From contig NZ_JBEPSD010000001.1 in NCBI RefSeq assembly GCF_040548735.1, forward strand, positions 124,001 through 188,000: a DNA stretch of 64,000 nucleotides. The letters are read 5' to 3'. The stretch is from Rhodanobacter soli. Its GTDB lineage: Bacteria > Pseudomonadota > Gammaproteobacteria > Xanthomonadales > Rhodanobacteraceae. The number at the start of each line of letters is the position of its first letter. Positions within the stretch are counted from its first letter, which is position 1. The notes under the pieces are model-generated. The model saw only the letters and a list, made by a program, of their open reading frames with translations, did not search any database and was not told the DNA's origin. Shown in pieces: positions 30,024-37,088 of the stretch. The position numbers and the translations under genes were made by a program.

Positions 30024-30843
30024 TATTTGCCAGTTCAGCAGGGCCAGCGCCTCCGCGGAGCGAAGCGACGCGGAGCCGCTGGCCCTGGGGTTTATCACTA
30101 ATGCAACAAGTGACACGAAGGGGAACGTAGGGCAGGAAAAGCGGCCGCTTCGCGAACGGTTGGTAGTGAACCGGGAAGCATCGCGCATTAAGCGTATGAA
30201 GACCGCTGTTGGTCACGCTGCCCGCTTGCTGCATTTCGACGCGCATACCGAACGCAATGCGGGCCTGTGGAACAAGAAATTCATCACGCTGACCTATGCG
30301 GACGTTGACGGCTGGGAACCGGGGCATTTTTCAGCGTTTCGGAAAGCCATGCGTGAGTGGTGCGCTCGACGTCGTGTCCGTCTGCGTTACGTGTGGGTTG
30401 CTGAGCTTCAGAAGCGAGGCGCGCTGCATTACCACGTCGTGGTGTGGCTCCCGAAAGGCAAGTTCCTGCCGCACGCCGATGCGCAGGGTTGGTGGCCGCA
30501 CGGTATGACCAACATCGTTACGGCTCAGTCGCCGATTGGCTACATCACGAAGTACGCCAGCAAGACGACGGCGGATCAGGCGCGGAATTACCCGCGTGGT
30601 GCGCGGATGTGTGGTCACGGCGGTTTGCAGCCAGAAGGGCGGCGGCACGTTCGCTATTGGCAGGCGCCGATGTGGGTACGCGACGCACTGACGGGCCGGG
30701 CGGACATTCGCAAGGTGTCGGGCGGGTACATGGACAAATTCACGGGGGAGTTCTTGCCGTCTCCGTGGCGCGTGGTGGTGGGCGCTGGCGGGCAAGTGTG
30801 GGCTTATCGGATCGATCAACAACCAACGGAGTTAGCAGCATGA
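30016..30843 (+). CDS. Rolling-circle replication initiator (HUH endonuclease)
   Basis: Nicks the phage plus-strand origin to start rolling-circle replication. 275 residues. The HUH metal motif is in RGALHYHVVVWLPKG, and the catalytic tyrosine region is GYITKYASK. KKFITLTYADVDGW upstream is motif 1 (FxTLTY-like). These three in order identify an inovirus Gp2-type Rep. The ATG at 30016 overlaps the previous stop; a start at 30196 (MKTAVGHAARLL) is also possible and would leave the hairpin at 30039 outside the coding frame. It is coupled to the ssDNA-binding protein by ATGA at 30841. Confidence 0.88.
   Translation: MGDICQFSRASASAERSDAEPLALGFITNATSDTKGNVGQEKRPLRERLVVNREASRIKRMKTAVGHAARLLHFDAHTERNAGLWNKKFITLTYADVDGWEPGHFSAFRKAMREWCARRRVRLRYVWVAELQKRGALHYHVVVWLPKGKFLPHADAQGWWPHGMTNIVTAQSPIGYITKYASKTTADQARNYPRGARMCGHGGLQPEGRRHVRYWQAPMWVRDALTGRADIRKVSGGYMDKFTGEFLPSPWRVVVGAGGQVWAYRIDQQPTELAA
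30039..30087 (+). repeat. Large inverted repeat at the start of rep
   Basis: Two 19-base arms (CAGGGCCAGCGCCTCCGCG and CGCGGAGCCGCTGGCCCTG) pair with one mismatch around an 11-nt loop. On single-stranded phage DNA this would be a very stable hairpin. Candidate roles are the plus-strand origin, the packaging signal or a translational control of rep. Confidence 0.6.
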
Positions 30844-31121
30844 AAATCAACGTACTCAACAAAGCCGTGGAGCCGTTCGAGTCCACCTGGGAAGGCGTCA
30901 CGCGCCAGCGTATCAAGCAGTGGGCGGTGCTGGAAATCGACGGTCTGCCGACTGCGTTTCAGCTCACGCTTGATCCGGGCAAGCAGCTTGCTCCGGGTGA
31001 ATACACGCTCGCGCCGGAATCGTTCGCCGTCACCAATGGCCGTCTGACCATGAGCCGGGCGGTGCTGGTGCCGCTGCCGCAGATCAACAAGCCGCAGCAG
31101 GTTCCGCAGGCTTCCAAGTAA
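30841..31121 (+). CDS. Inovirus ssDNA-binding protein (pV-like)
   Basis: A 93-residue beta-rich protein (MKINVLNKAVEPFESTWEG; WAVLEIDGLPTAFQLTLDPG; APGEYTLAPESFAVTNGRL) of the size, position and OB-like pattern of filamentous phage gene V/DUF1293-type ssDNA-binding proteins, which coat the single-stranded genome and switch replication to packaging. Start by ATGA overlap with rep. The C-terminus is Pro/Gln-rich. Confidence 0.7.
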
Positions 31122-31154
31122 TAGCCGTCTATACGGCTGAAAGGATTTGTTCTC

Positions 31155-31406
31155 ATGGCTCAATGCGTAGTGCTTAATGCTGACGGAACCCTGACCCCGA
31201 CGGGTCAGACCGTGGGCGAGTGCACGGGTTACGTGCTGGTGTCGGGGAGCGAATACGGCGTTTATCAGGTAGTCCAGGACGCTTTTTCGGCCCCGACTTC
31301 TGACCAGGCGCTGGGGTGGTTCTTCGGAGCGTGGGGCCTGGTGATGGTGATGTATCTGGCTGCGCGTTGCGTTGGGGCCGTTGTTTCGATGTTCGATGAC
31401 AAATGA
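31155..31406 (+). CDS. Small phage membrane protein (minor coat-like)
   Basis: 83 residues. The N-terminal part contains paired cysteines (MAQCVVLNADGTLTPTGQTV, then GECTGY) and is followed by one membrane helix (ALGWFFGAWGLVMVMYLAA) and a short tail. This pattern recurs in Xanthomonas and Pseudomonas filamentous phages before the major coat gene, and is probably a minor coat or assembly protein. No sequence identity with pVII/pIX of Ff can be claimed. Confidence 0.65.
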   Translation: MAQCVVLNADGTLTPTGQTVGECTGYVLVSGSEYGVYQVVQDAFSAPTSDQALGWFFGAWGLVMVMYLAARCVGAVVSMFDDK

Positions 31407-31439
31407 CCAATTTTGGTCGATCAATCAAAAGGTGATTTT

Positions 31440-31652
31440 ATGAACAAGGCAAAGACCTTGGTGGCATCCCTGCTGGCCGGTGCGGCGGTGGTTTCGGTGA
31501 ACGCGTTCGCCATCGGTCCGGACTTCTCGTCCATCCTGACGGGTCTGGACAGCAGCACGGCCATCACGGCGTTGGTGGGTGCGGGTGTGATCCTCGCCGG
31601 CGTCGGCTTCGCCAAGTGGGCCACCAAGAAAGTGGCGCGCTTCTTCGGCTGA
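31440..31652 (+). CDS. Major coat protein (pVIII-like)
   Basis: 70 residues. A signal peptide (KTLVASLLAGAAVVSVNAFA) is followed by an acidic start (IGPDFSSILTGLD), a hydrophobic helix (ALVGAGVILAGVGFAKWA) and a basic C-terminus (TKKVARFFG), which is the classical pVIII layout: acidic surface, membrane helix, DNA-facing positive end. The mature protein is about 46 residues, the usual size. A terminator-like hairpin follows directly, also as in other filamentous phages. The start at 31440 is preferred over 31413. Confidence 0.88.
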   Translation: MNKAKTLVASLLAGAAVVSVNAFAIGPDFSSILTGLDSSTAITALVGAGVILAGVGFAKWATKKVARFFG

Positions 31653-31664
31653 TCGTGTGACACC

Positions 31665-31698
31665 AACGGGCGGGGGACTTCCTCGCCCGTTACTTTTT
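31665..31698 (+). terminator. Terminator after the major coat gene
   Basis: AACGGGCG and CGCCCGTT form an 8-bp stem around an 11-nt loop, followed by ACTTTTT. It lies 13 bp after the pVIII-like stop. A terminator at this place is typical of filamentous phages and allows very high coat-protein expression. Confidence 0.75.
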
Positions 31699-31715
31699 CA
31701 GCGGGATGGACGGCT

Positions 31716-32240
31716 ATGCCAGATCAACAATTGCCACCTTGCGGTATCGGCGGTGCCTCCGTCTCGGGCGGTCCTTGCTCGGGCACGTATACGGCCAATC
31801 AGGCCGGGCAGGACGCGTTTTCTTTGATTGACAAGGCGCCGGTAATCGGCTCGCTGATCGCGGTGGCGGTGATTCTCGCGGGCGTGCTGTTCGTCGTCTT
31901 CATCGTTCGCAAAGTCGCCGGGTTCTTTGGCGGTGCGCCTGTGGGTGGCGAGCCGGGAACCATGGAATGGGACGATAATTTTTGGGCGGCGCGTGGTCGT
32001 GATGCAAATGCATCGGCGCCTGACGCGGAGTTCTCTGCGGACGCGCTAGACCCTGATGATGATGACGTTTTGGAGTTGGACTGCGAGGACGATACGCCGC
32101 TCGATGAGCAGGACGATGAACCGCTTCTCCTGGAAGCGCCCGACCCCGAAGAGAAGCCCATGTCGGAATGGACGGAAGATGAATGGGACGAATTCGAGTG
32201 GGCTGAGGAACGTCGCCGCGAAGATGGGGGCCGGTTGTGA
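31716..32240 (+). CDS. Phage membrane protein with long acidic tail
   Basis: 174 residues. The short N-terminal region contains cysteines (PPCGIGGASVSGGPCSGTYT), then one membrane helix (VIGSLIAVAVILAGVLFVVF) and a basic RKVAGFF turn, like a second coat protein. The last 90 residues are extremely acidic, with DPDDDDVLELDCEDD and EWTEDEWDEFEW segments. The region up to the helix resembles minor coat proteins of Xanthomonad inoviruses; the acidic tail is unusual and its role unknown. It would lie in the cytosol or the virion interior. Composition differs strongly from other phage proteins. Confidence 0.65.
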   Translation: MPDQQLPPCGIGGASVSGGPCSGTYTANQAGQDAFSLIDKAPVIGSLIAVAVILAGVLFVVFIVRKVAGFFGGAPVGGEPGTMEWDDNFWAARGRDANASAPDAEFSADALDPDDDDVLELDCEDDTPLDEQDDEPLLLEAPDPEEKPMSEWTEDEWDEFEWAEERRREDGGRL

Positions 32241-32242
32241 TC

Positions 32243-32314
32243 ATGAATCTTTTTTGCGGGTTCCTCGGTGCGCTTTGTGCTTGGGCGGCAGCTGCGGGAT
32301 TCAACCATGACTAG
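32243..32314 (+). CDS. Possible 23-residue phage membrane peptide
   Basis: MNLFCGFLGALCAWAAAAGF followed by NHD, a single hydrophobic segment. It begins three bases after the acidic-tail gene's stop and overlaps the pIII-like start by eight bases. The size is close to pVII/pIX (30-35 aa), and the tight junctions fit the rest of the operon, but such a short ORF can arise by chance. Confidence 0.35.
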   Translation: MNLFCGFLGALCAWAAAAGFNHD

Positions 32315-33428
32315 TCGTTTTGCGGGTTTACGTTTTGCGTTCGCGCTGCTTATTTGTCTTGCGGGTTGCCTTTCGTTTCCTCGTACCGCTTCGGCTGCTG
32401 ATCGGGCTGGTGCTGCTGCATCGTGCGCCGCATATCTTCCGACGTTGACCGCTTATCCTACTAAGCGCTGCGAAGACCGTGGTTTGCAGGCGAACGGATC
32501 AGGCCTATATGTGGCTGTTGCGTGTCAAGCGTCGGGGGCATGTCACGACGCGACCGGCTTTCCGTATGTTTATGTCCCGCCTAACGGTTGCACTGCTGGC
32601 CAGATTGTTGCTCCTGGTACGAATTACACGCAATCCTCGCTGACGGGTGAGGCGTGTACGTCCGGCACGACACAATGCGAGATGTCCTTTGTTCTGGGCG
32701 GACCTAATTCGGGCGCGCAAATGCTTACCGGCAATTCTTGCCCGGCCCAAGGTACGCCTAAGCTCGGTGTGGTTCCTGCGAAAGCGACCGAGACGGTAAA
32801 TGCGGACGGCTCTAAAACCTTCTGTGATCCGATCAGCGGCAAGTGTGTTACGTCCAGTCCAGGTCCCGTTTTAGCTCCTGCTTCTTCTTCGTCCAGTGCT
32901 AATAACTCGACCAACACGGCAAGCACTACGCACAATCCGGCATCGTCCAGCAGCAGCACGACGACCAGCACCAGCACGACGACGACCACGGGCGATGGTT
33001 CCGGCACGGGGTCGGGCAATTCGACCGGCGTAACGACGGGCACTTCCTCCACGCGTACCGACACGCCGGCTTCGGCATCCTCGACCGCCACCAAGTGCAC
33101 GGGCGGTGCCTGCGATGTGGGGAATGCGGACGGAAATATGGGCCAGATGTACACGCCGGGCACGGACACTCCGGCGAGTGTGTATGGCGACTTCAAGGCC
33201 CAGGTGTCTGCCTCTCCCATCATGTCGTCTGCGTCCGGTTTCTTCAGCGCGTCGGGGATCGGCGGCGCATGCCCTACGTGGCACATTCCTGGCAACAAGT
33301 ACTGGGGGCAGGCCGGGTTCAGTTTCGATTTCTTCTGTGCGGACGGGATGCTGGCGCTGTTGGCGCTCGCTGGTTACATGGTGCTTGCCGTGGGGGCGTT
33401 CAGTGCGTTCCGTATTGCGATCTATTGA
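32307..33428 (+). CDS. Adsorption protein (pIII-like)
   Basis: Tip protein that binds pilus and receptor and ends the virion. 373 residues: signal peptide (LRFAFALLICLAGCLSFPRT to ASA), an N-terminal Cys-rich domain of about 170 residues, a long Ser/Thr/Gly-rich linker (about 195-280, with poly-Ser and poly-Thr runs), a C-terminal domain (CPTWHIPGNKYWGQAGFSF) and a final membrane helix (LALLALAGYMVLAVGAFSAF). The layout of domain, flexible linker, domain and C-terminal anchor is that of pIII. The start at 32307 gives the signal peptide. Sequence of the N-domain is phage-specific and gives no clue to receptor. Confidence 0.8.
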   Translation: MTSRFAGLRFAFALLICLAGCLSFPRTASAADRAGAAASCAAYLPTLTAYPTKRCEDRGLQANGSGLYVAVACQASGACHDATGFPYVYVPPNGCTAGQIVAPGTNYTQSSLTGEACTSGTTQCEMSFVLGGPNSGAQMLTGNSCPAQGTPKLGVVPAKATETVNADGSKTFCDPISGKCVTSSPGPVLAPASSSSSANNSTNTASTTHNPASSSSSTTTSTSTTTTTGDGSGTGSGNSTGVTTGTSSTRTDTPASASSTATKCTGGACDVGNADGNMGQMYTPGTDTPASVYGDFKAQVSASPIMSSASGFFSASGIGGACPTWHIPGNKYWGQAGFSFDFFCADGMLALLALAGYMVLAVGAFSAFRIAIY

Positions 33429-33435
33429 GGTATCC

Positions 33436-34029
33436 GTGTTCGTCGTGCTGCTGGGTCTGTTTGGCCTGGGCGCTGTGACGTACGCGCCTGCGGCCCGGGC
33501 TGATGGCACGATCCCTACGGGCTGCTCGCTGGTGTCCGGCGTGATCGTCTGCTCTGACGGTTCCATTGGTTCCAACGGTTCGACCTGCGTCACGGTGAAG
33601 GGCAGCACCCAGCAGACTTGCTTGACGGGTTCCGGCACGCTGACGACGGCGCCGCTTGGCTCGCTCGGTCGTGGCTTTGGCAAGGTTACCGGGATGCCCG
33701 CGCAGACTACGGGGACCGGCTGGCTGTCGCGTATTACGGGTTGGTTGTCGTACGCGTTCAATACCTTCTTCGCCGCGATTGCGCAGTTCTTCAAGGACCT
33801 GGTGACGTATGCCTTTGCGTCCGTGCTTGGCGTGGTGGCGCTGGCGATTGCGTCGATCCCTGTTCCTGACTGGATTGCCAATAACTCCATGGGCAACCTT
33901 CTTGGGCAGGCCGGTCCTATCGCGGGGTTCTTCATGGCCAAGTTGCAAATTCCTGCCGCGCTGGCGCTGATCGGGGCGGGCTACGCCTTCCGGCTGCTGC
34001 GCAAGTTCCTGACCCTTTTCCAGTGGTGA
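33436..34029 (+). CDS. Minor coat/assembly protein (pVI-like)
   Basis: 197 residues from a GTG with GAGG seven bases upstream. After an N-terminal hydrophobic segment (VFVVLLGLFGLGAVTYAPAA), the C-terminal 100 residues hold several membrane helices and end in LALIGAGYAFRLLRKFLTLF, which is characteristic of the DUF2523/pVI group that caps the virion with pIII. It is just downstream of the pIII-like gene, as expected. The frame is open far upstream to 33106, but that part overlaps pIII in another phase. Confidence 0.75.
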   Translation: MFVVLLGLFGLGAVTYAPAARADGTIPTGCSLVSGVIVCSDGSIGSNGSTCVTVKGSTQQTCLTGSGTLTTAPLGSLGRGFGKVTGMPAQTTGTGWLSRITGWLSYAFNTFFAAIAQFFKDLVTYAFASVLGVVALAIASIPVPDWIANNSMGNLLGQAGPIAGFFMAKLQIPAALALIGAGYAFRLLRKFLTLFQW

Positions 34030-34033
34030 TCCT

Positions 34034-35326
34034 GTGATTGTTTTCAATGAGGGAATTCCGCGCTCGGGCAAGTCGTATGACGTGATGAAAAATCACATTC
34101 TTCCGGCTCTAACGGCGGGCCGGACGGTCTACGCGCGGCTCAATGGCCTGGACGAAGCGGACAAGCGGCAAGCGATTGCCGACTATCTGAAGATGGACAC
34201 GGCGACGTTGGATGAGCGCCTGGTGCACCTCACAAGCAAAGAGGTGCGCGGCAAGTTTTTGGCCGTCCAGAATGAGGACGGCGATTGGAAGATTCCGCCG
34301 CACTTGCAGGACTCGTTGTGCGTGATCGATGAGTGCCATGGCTTCTACGTTGCGAGTCGTGAGGCGATCAATCCGGCGATTGAAGAATTCTTCGCGTTGA
34401 TCGGCCAGAACGGCGGCGACGTGGTGTTGATGACCCAGTTTTACAAGCGCCTTCATTCGTCGGTGCGTGGTCGGATCGAGCGCAAGAACAGTTTCCAGAA
34501 GCTGACGGCGGTCGGCATGGATGGCAAGTACAACGTCACGCGGTATCACTCGCTCGCGCCTGAGAAGTTCGAAAAAATCGGTGTTGAAACGTTCTCCTAC
34601 GATCCGGCGATTTTTCCGCTTTATCGGGGGTATGCAAAGGGTTCAAGCAACGTTTCGGTTTACAAGGCTGGCGGCACTACGGTCTGGCGCAAGATTTTCA
34701 AGTACGCCATTTTTGTTGTTCCCTTGGTCGCGTTGGCTGTCTACCAGTTCACATCGTTTTTTGGGCCTGACTCGGGGCTGGCGAAGTCGGCGCCGCCTGC
34801 GCCTGTGTCACGCTCGCCTGCTGTCGCTTCCCTGGATACCGGGCAGGTGTTGCCGCATGCGGGTGCGTCGGTGGAGGCGTTGGCGCACAAGTCGCACGCC
34901 GAGTTGAAAGACGGGCAGGCGTACGTGTTCGACCTGTCGGACAAAGCGCGCGCGCGGCTGGCCGGTACGGTCACCATGCCGGGCCGTCCGGTGGCTGGCG
35001 TGGTGGAGTGGCGCCAGGATGCCGGTGCGGTCCTCGACCGTCTGACGCTCGATCAGTTGCGCGAGCTGGGCGTCTCGGTGTCGGTGCATGGCTACGGCGT
35101 TACGTTGTCGGCGGGCAAGTCTTCGATGGTGGTCACGGCATGGCCGCTGGACGTGCCTGCCGTGCCTCCTGCTGGCGATCCGGTGGCGCAGGTGGATCAG
35201 GGGCGGGGTAGTACTGTCGCGCAGGCGCCTGAGTCCACCCAGTGGCATAAACGGGCTATCCCTGACGTGTACACGCCTCCCGAACTCGTTCAGGGTCCGG
35301 GTGCAAGTAGCTGGGCTGGTAGATAG
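34034..35326 (+). CDS. Zot-family assembly ATPase (pI-like)
   Basis: Inner-membrane ATPase that drives extrusion of filamentous phage. 430 residues from a GTG. The Walker A motif GIPRSGKSYD is near the N-terminus, Walker B in LCVIDECHGF and a sensor-like GGDVVLMTQF follow; a single membrane helix (IFKYAIFVVPLVALAVYQF, about 225-243) separates the cytosolic domain from a periplasmic part of about 180 residues. The topology and motifs identify the Zot/pI family. It is the marker gene of inoviruses. No separate pIV secretin is encoded, so a host secretin is probably used for exit. Confidence 0.93.
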   Translation: MIVFNEGIPRSGKSYDVMKNHILPALTAGRTVYARLNGLDEADKRQAIADYLKMDTATLDERLVHLTSKEVRGKFLAVQNEDGDWKIPPHLQDSLCVIDECHGFYVASREAINPAIEEFFALIGQNGGDVVLMTQFYKRLHSSVRGRIERKNSFQKLTAVGMDGKYNVTRYHSLAPEKFEKIGVETFSYDPAIFPLYRGYAKGSSNVSVYKAGGTTVWRKIFKYAIFVVPLVALAVYQFTSFFGPDSGLAKSAPPAPVSRSPAVASLDTGQVLPHAGASVEALAHKSHAELKDGQAYVFDLSDKARARLAGTVTMPGRPVAGVVEWRQDAGAVLDRLTLDQLRELGVSVSVHGYGVTLSAGKSSMVVTAWPLDVPAVPPAGDPVAQVDQGRGSTVAQAPESTQWHKRAIPDVYTPPELVQGPGASSWAGR

Positions 35327-35605
35327 CGGGCAGGTGTCGTCTTGGCCAGCTCTTTGGCCCAACGGGCCGAGCGCGGGAGCGCGTCTCTAAGGGCAGGGGA
35401 GTAGTCCATCTGGAATGTGTGGCCAATCCTGCCCGCACTTCCTCGCCAGTGATCCCGCAGGTACAAACCTTTTCCCGCTAAACCTGCTTTTCAGTGCTTT
35501 GGCTGACCGATGACAGTCACCCGCAAAGCGCTGCGCGATGTCGCCTGCCGTGCTTGTCTGTGCGTGCGGTATGCTGCCGGTGTGGATGGTCGATTCGGGG
35601 GAATC
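35327..35605. other. Phage non-coding region with inverted repeats
   Basis: No gene is recognised in 279 bp. GCAGGT at 35458 and ACCTGC at 35483 form an inverted repeat; GGGCAGG at 35391 can pair with CCTGCCC at 35427; GGGCAGGG at 35391 fits KOPS (GGGNAGGG). It may contain an origin of the complementary strand or a packaging signal. A longer ATG at 35510 for the next gene is possible but less likely. Confidence 0.4.
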
Positions 35606-35914
35606 ATGCGGGCAGGGACGTATTACGCCATTGCGGCGGTGTTGGTGCTGGCCACGTTGCCAATGTATCGCTACATCTTTCAGCATGCCCGCGAGCTTGA
35701 TACGCCGGTTTCTTCCGCTGTTGCCATTGTGCAAGCCCCTGCGGTCGTTCTGGCGGCTCGCTCCGCGCCTCCTTCGTCCGGTCCGCCGCTCATGCCCGGC
35801 GAGGAGTGCCACGGCGGCTTTGTGTTCCTGGTCGATGGTTCTTCGTACCGGCAGGCCGTGGGGGTCGGTGGCCGTCCTGTGCGGTGTGATTCTCGGGGTC
35901 TTCTGCTGAAGTAG
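35606..35914 (+). CDS. Phage single-pass membrane protein (102 aa)
   Basis: One N-terminal membrane segment (TYYAIAAVLVLATLPMYRYI) followed by a Pro/Ala-rich stretch and a small globular end with two cysteines (GEECHGGFVFLVDGSSYRQA, then VRCDSRGLLLK). A periplasmic domain is likely. The ATG at 35606 is preferred over the frame start at 35510 because it gives the membrane protein start. No family recognised. It lies after Zot in the same direction. Confidence 0.55.
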   Translation: MRAGTYYAIAAVLVLATLPMYRYIFQHARELDTPVSSAVAIVQAPAVVLAARSAPPSSGPPLMPGEECHGGFVFLVDGSSYRQAVGVGGRPVRCDSRGLLLK

Positions 35915-35950
35915 ATCGGGCGGTCCGGTTCGTGCGGCTCGCCCGATCTG

Positions 35951-36244
35951 TCAGAACAGTTTTAGTTGCCGTTGGCTGATTTCTTGCGATGACCATTCGT
36001 GCATGCGGATATCGTGTGCCAGTACATGCTGGGCGATCCGTCCGCGTCTCATGGTTCCACCTGGCGGAATCAACCATTGCTGCCTGATTCGCCAGCCTGA
36101 CCATTTGCCTGTCAGGTCGGCGTTTCCTTCGATCAGGTCACGTCGCCACTGTAGGACGTGTTTCAGCGGCAGGTGCTGGCCGTTCGGCATCAGCAGGGCG
36201 TCGCCATCCAGACGCCAGTTCTTAACGCTCCAAAATCCGCGCAT
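35951..36244 (-). CDS. Phage protein, DUF3653-like (97 aa)
   Basis: A leftward gene (MRGFWSVKNWRLDGDALLMP; LTGKWSGWRIRQQWLIPPGG) with a repeated pattern of W-x-x-x-W and GD/GG turns, resembling DUF3653 phage proteins of Xanthomonad inoviruses (weak recognition). Its ATG lies inside the last codons of the stranded repressor tail (36222-36308), so in the circular phage it would be the gene directly downstream of, and overlapping with, the repressor. In the prophage it has lost its upstream partner and possibly its promoter. Confidence 0.55.
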   Translation of the reverse strand: MRGFWSVKNWRLDGDALLMPNGQHLPLKHVLQWRRDLIEGNADLTGKWSGWRIRQQWLIPPGGTMRRGRIAQHVLAHDIRMHEWSSQEISQRQLKLF

Positions 36245-36308
36245 GTCTTTCTTTTTCCTTGGATTCCCATGCGGCATATGCCGCGAGGGCAAGGATAAGC
36301 GCAATTGC
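36222..36308 (-). pseudogene. Stranded C-terminal tail of the phage repressor
   Basis: 28 codons and a stop continue the repressor frame across attP: after the shared HYAKL comes AIALILALAAYAAWESKEKE and an Arg-rich end. Codon phase matches exactly through the shared 19-bp core (TTA of attL at 27896-27898 equals TTA at 36309-36311). In the integrated state it has no start codon of its own. The hydrophobic stretch would complete a second membrane helix in the circular form. Confidence 0.85.
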
Positions 36309-36310
36309 TA

Positions 36311-36338
36311 ATTTCGCATAATGTATATTATGTAAAAT
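36311..36338 (+). other. dif: Chromosomal dif site (reconstituted at attR)
   Basis: XerC arm ATTTCGCATAA, centre TGTATA and XerD arm TTATGTAAAAT match Xanthomonas and E. coli dif. It resolves chromosome dimers through XerCD and FtsK. The right part is host DNA: joining the host bases left of attL with those right of attR gives a longer palindrome (TTCTGTAATTT ... AAATTACAGAA), which supports the reconstruction of the empty site. Integration thus leaves one functional dif. Confidence 0.93.
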
Positions 36339-36349
36339 TACAGAACCTG

Positions 36350-36580
36350 ATGAAGAACACGACCAAACGCCGCCCCGTACGCCGCTGGTACATCTCCCCC
36401 GCGGACTTTCTTGAATTGCGCCACAGTTGCGCCCTGAGCCGCAAGGCCTGCGCCGCGTACCTCGGAGTTTCGCTGCATACGGTGCGGCATTGGGAAACCG
36501 GTCGCCACCGTGTGCCATGGTCTACCGTACGGCTGCTGCGCCTGTTGCGTTGTGGCGACCTAGGTGCATACCGGGCTTGA
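36350..36580 (+). CDS. Small HTH protein beside dif, XafT/VC1465-like
   Basis: 76 residues starting 12 bp after dif. It has a basic start ([20 protein letters not shown]) and a Cro/XRE-like helix-turn-helix ([20 protein letters not shown], then [19 protein letters not shown]). The layout and the W-Y-I-S-P opening resemble the VC1465 family of Xer recombination activation factors of TLC-type satellite phages. It is outside the present prophage, so it is either a host gene or a remnant of an older element at dif. Weakly recognised; the HTH itself is clear. Confidence 0.55.
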   Translation: MKNTTKRRPVRRWYISPADFLELRHSCALSRKACAAYLGVSLHTVRHWETGRHRVPWSTVRLLRLLRCGDLGAYRA

Positions 36581-36638
36581 TTTGGGCGCGGCGACAGCCA
36601 TCTTCATGCAGACTGAAACGAACCAAGGGAGGCCCGAC

Positions 36639-37088
36639 ATGTCCCGCTACGCCAGAAACCCCGATGCATTGTCGCGTCTCAGCCCCGAGCAGCATCGGGT
36701 GACCCAGCAGAACGGCACGGAACGTCCCGGCACCGGCGAATACCTGCACAACAAGGAACCGGGCATTTACGTCGACATCGTGTCGGGTGAGCCGTTGTTT
36801 GCCTCATCCGACAAATTCGAATCGGGCTGCGGCTGGCCGAGCTTCACCCGGCCGATCGAGCCGGCCCACATCAACGAACGGCGCGACGCCTCGCACGGCA
36901 TGATCCGCACCGAGGTGCGCTCAATGCATGGCGACAGCCATCTCGGCCACGTTTTCCCCGATGGCCCGGCCGATCGCGGCGGATTGCGCTACTGCATCAA
37001 CTCGGCCTCGTTGCGCTTCGTCCATCGCGACGATATGGAAGCCGAAGGCTATGGCGCCTATCTGGACCAGGTGGAGGACGTGCGATGA
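36639..37088 (+). CDS. msrB: Peptide methionine-(R)-S-oxide reductase
   Basis: Repairs methionine-R-sulfoxide in oxidised proteins. 149 residues with the family features [23 protein letters not shown] and the catalytic Cys in [11 protein letters not shown]. The first CxxC of the zinc site in most MsrB proteins is not present ([14 protein letters not shown] instead), so this is the zinc-free type. GGGAGG precedes the ATG at 36639, and the in-frame 36564 codon is rejected. It overlaps msrA by four bases (ATGA). Confidence 0.93.
   Translation: MSRYARNPDALSRLSPEQHRVTQQNGTERPGTGEYLHNKEPGIYVDIVSGEPLFASSDKFESGCGWPSFTRPIEPAHINERRDASHGMIRTEVRSMHGDSHLGHVFPDGPADRGGLRYCINSASLRFVHRDDMEAEGYGAYLDQVEDVR

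Larger units (their letters stand above)
27896..36327 (+). mobile_element. Inovirus (filamentous phage) prophage integrated at dif
   Basis: 8413 bp lie between the starts of the 19-bp core repeats. The gene order repressor, small early genes, HUH Rep, ssDNA-binding protein, small coat proteins, pVIII-like, pIII-like, pVI-like and Zot/pI is that of Xanthomonad filamentous phages. No integrase is present, as expected for phages that borrow host XerC/XerD. Every structural and morphogenesis gene seems intact, so the element may be active. Chains of overlapping start and stop codons run through the early genes. The GC content looks lower than that of the host flanks. Confidence 0.93.

Noticed and set aside
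31900-33941. Reverse-strand frames opposite the phage coat genes
   Set aside because: Low-complexity shadows of Asp/Glu and Ser/Thr codon runs.
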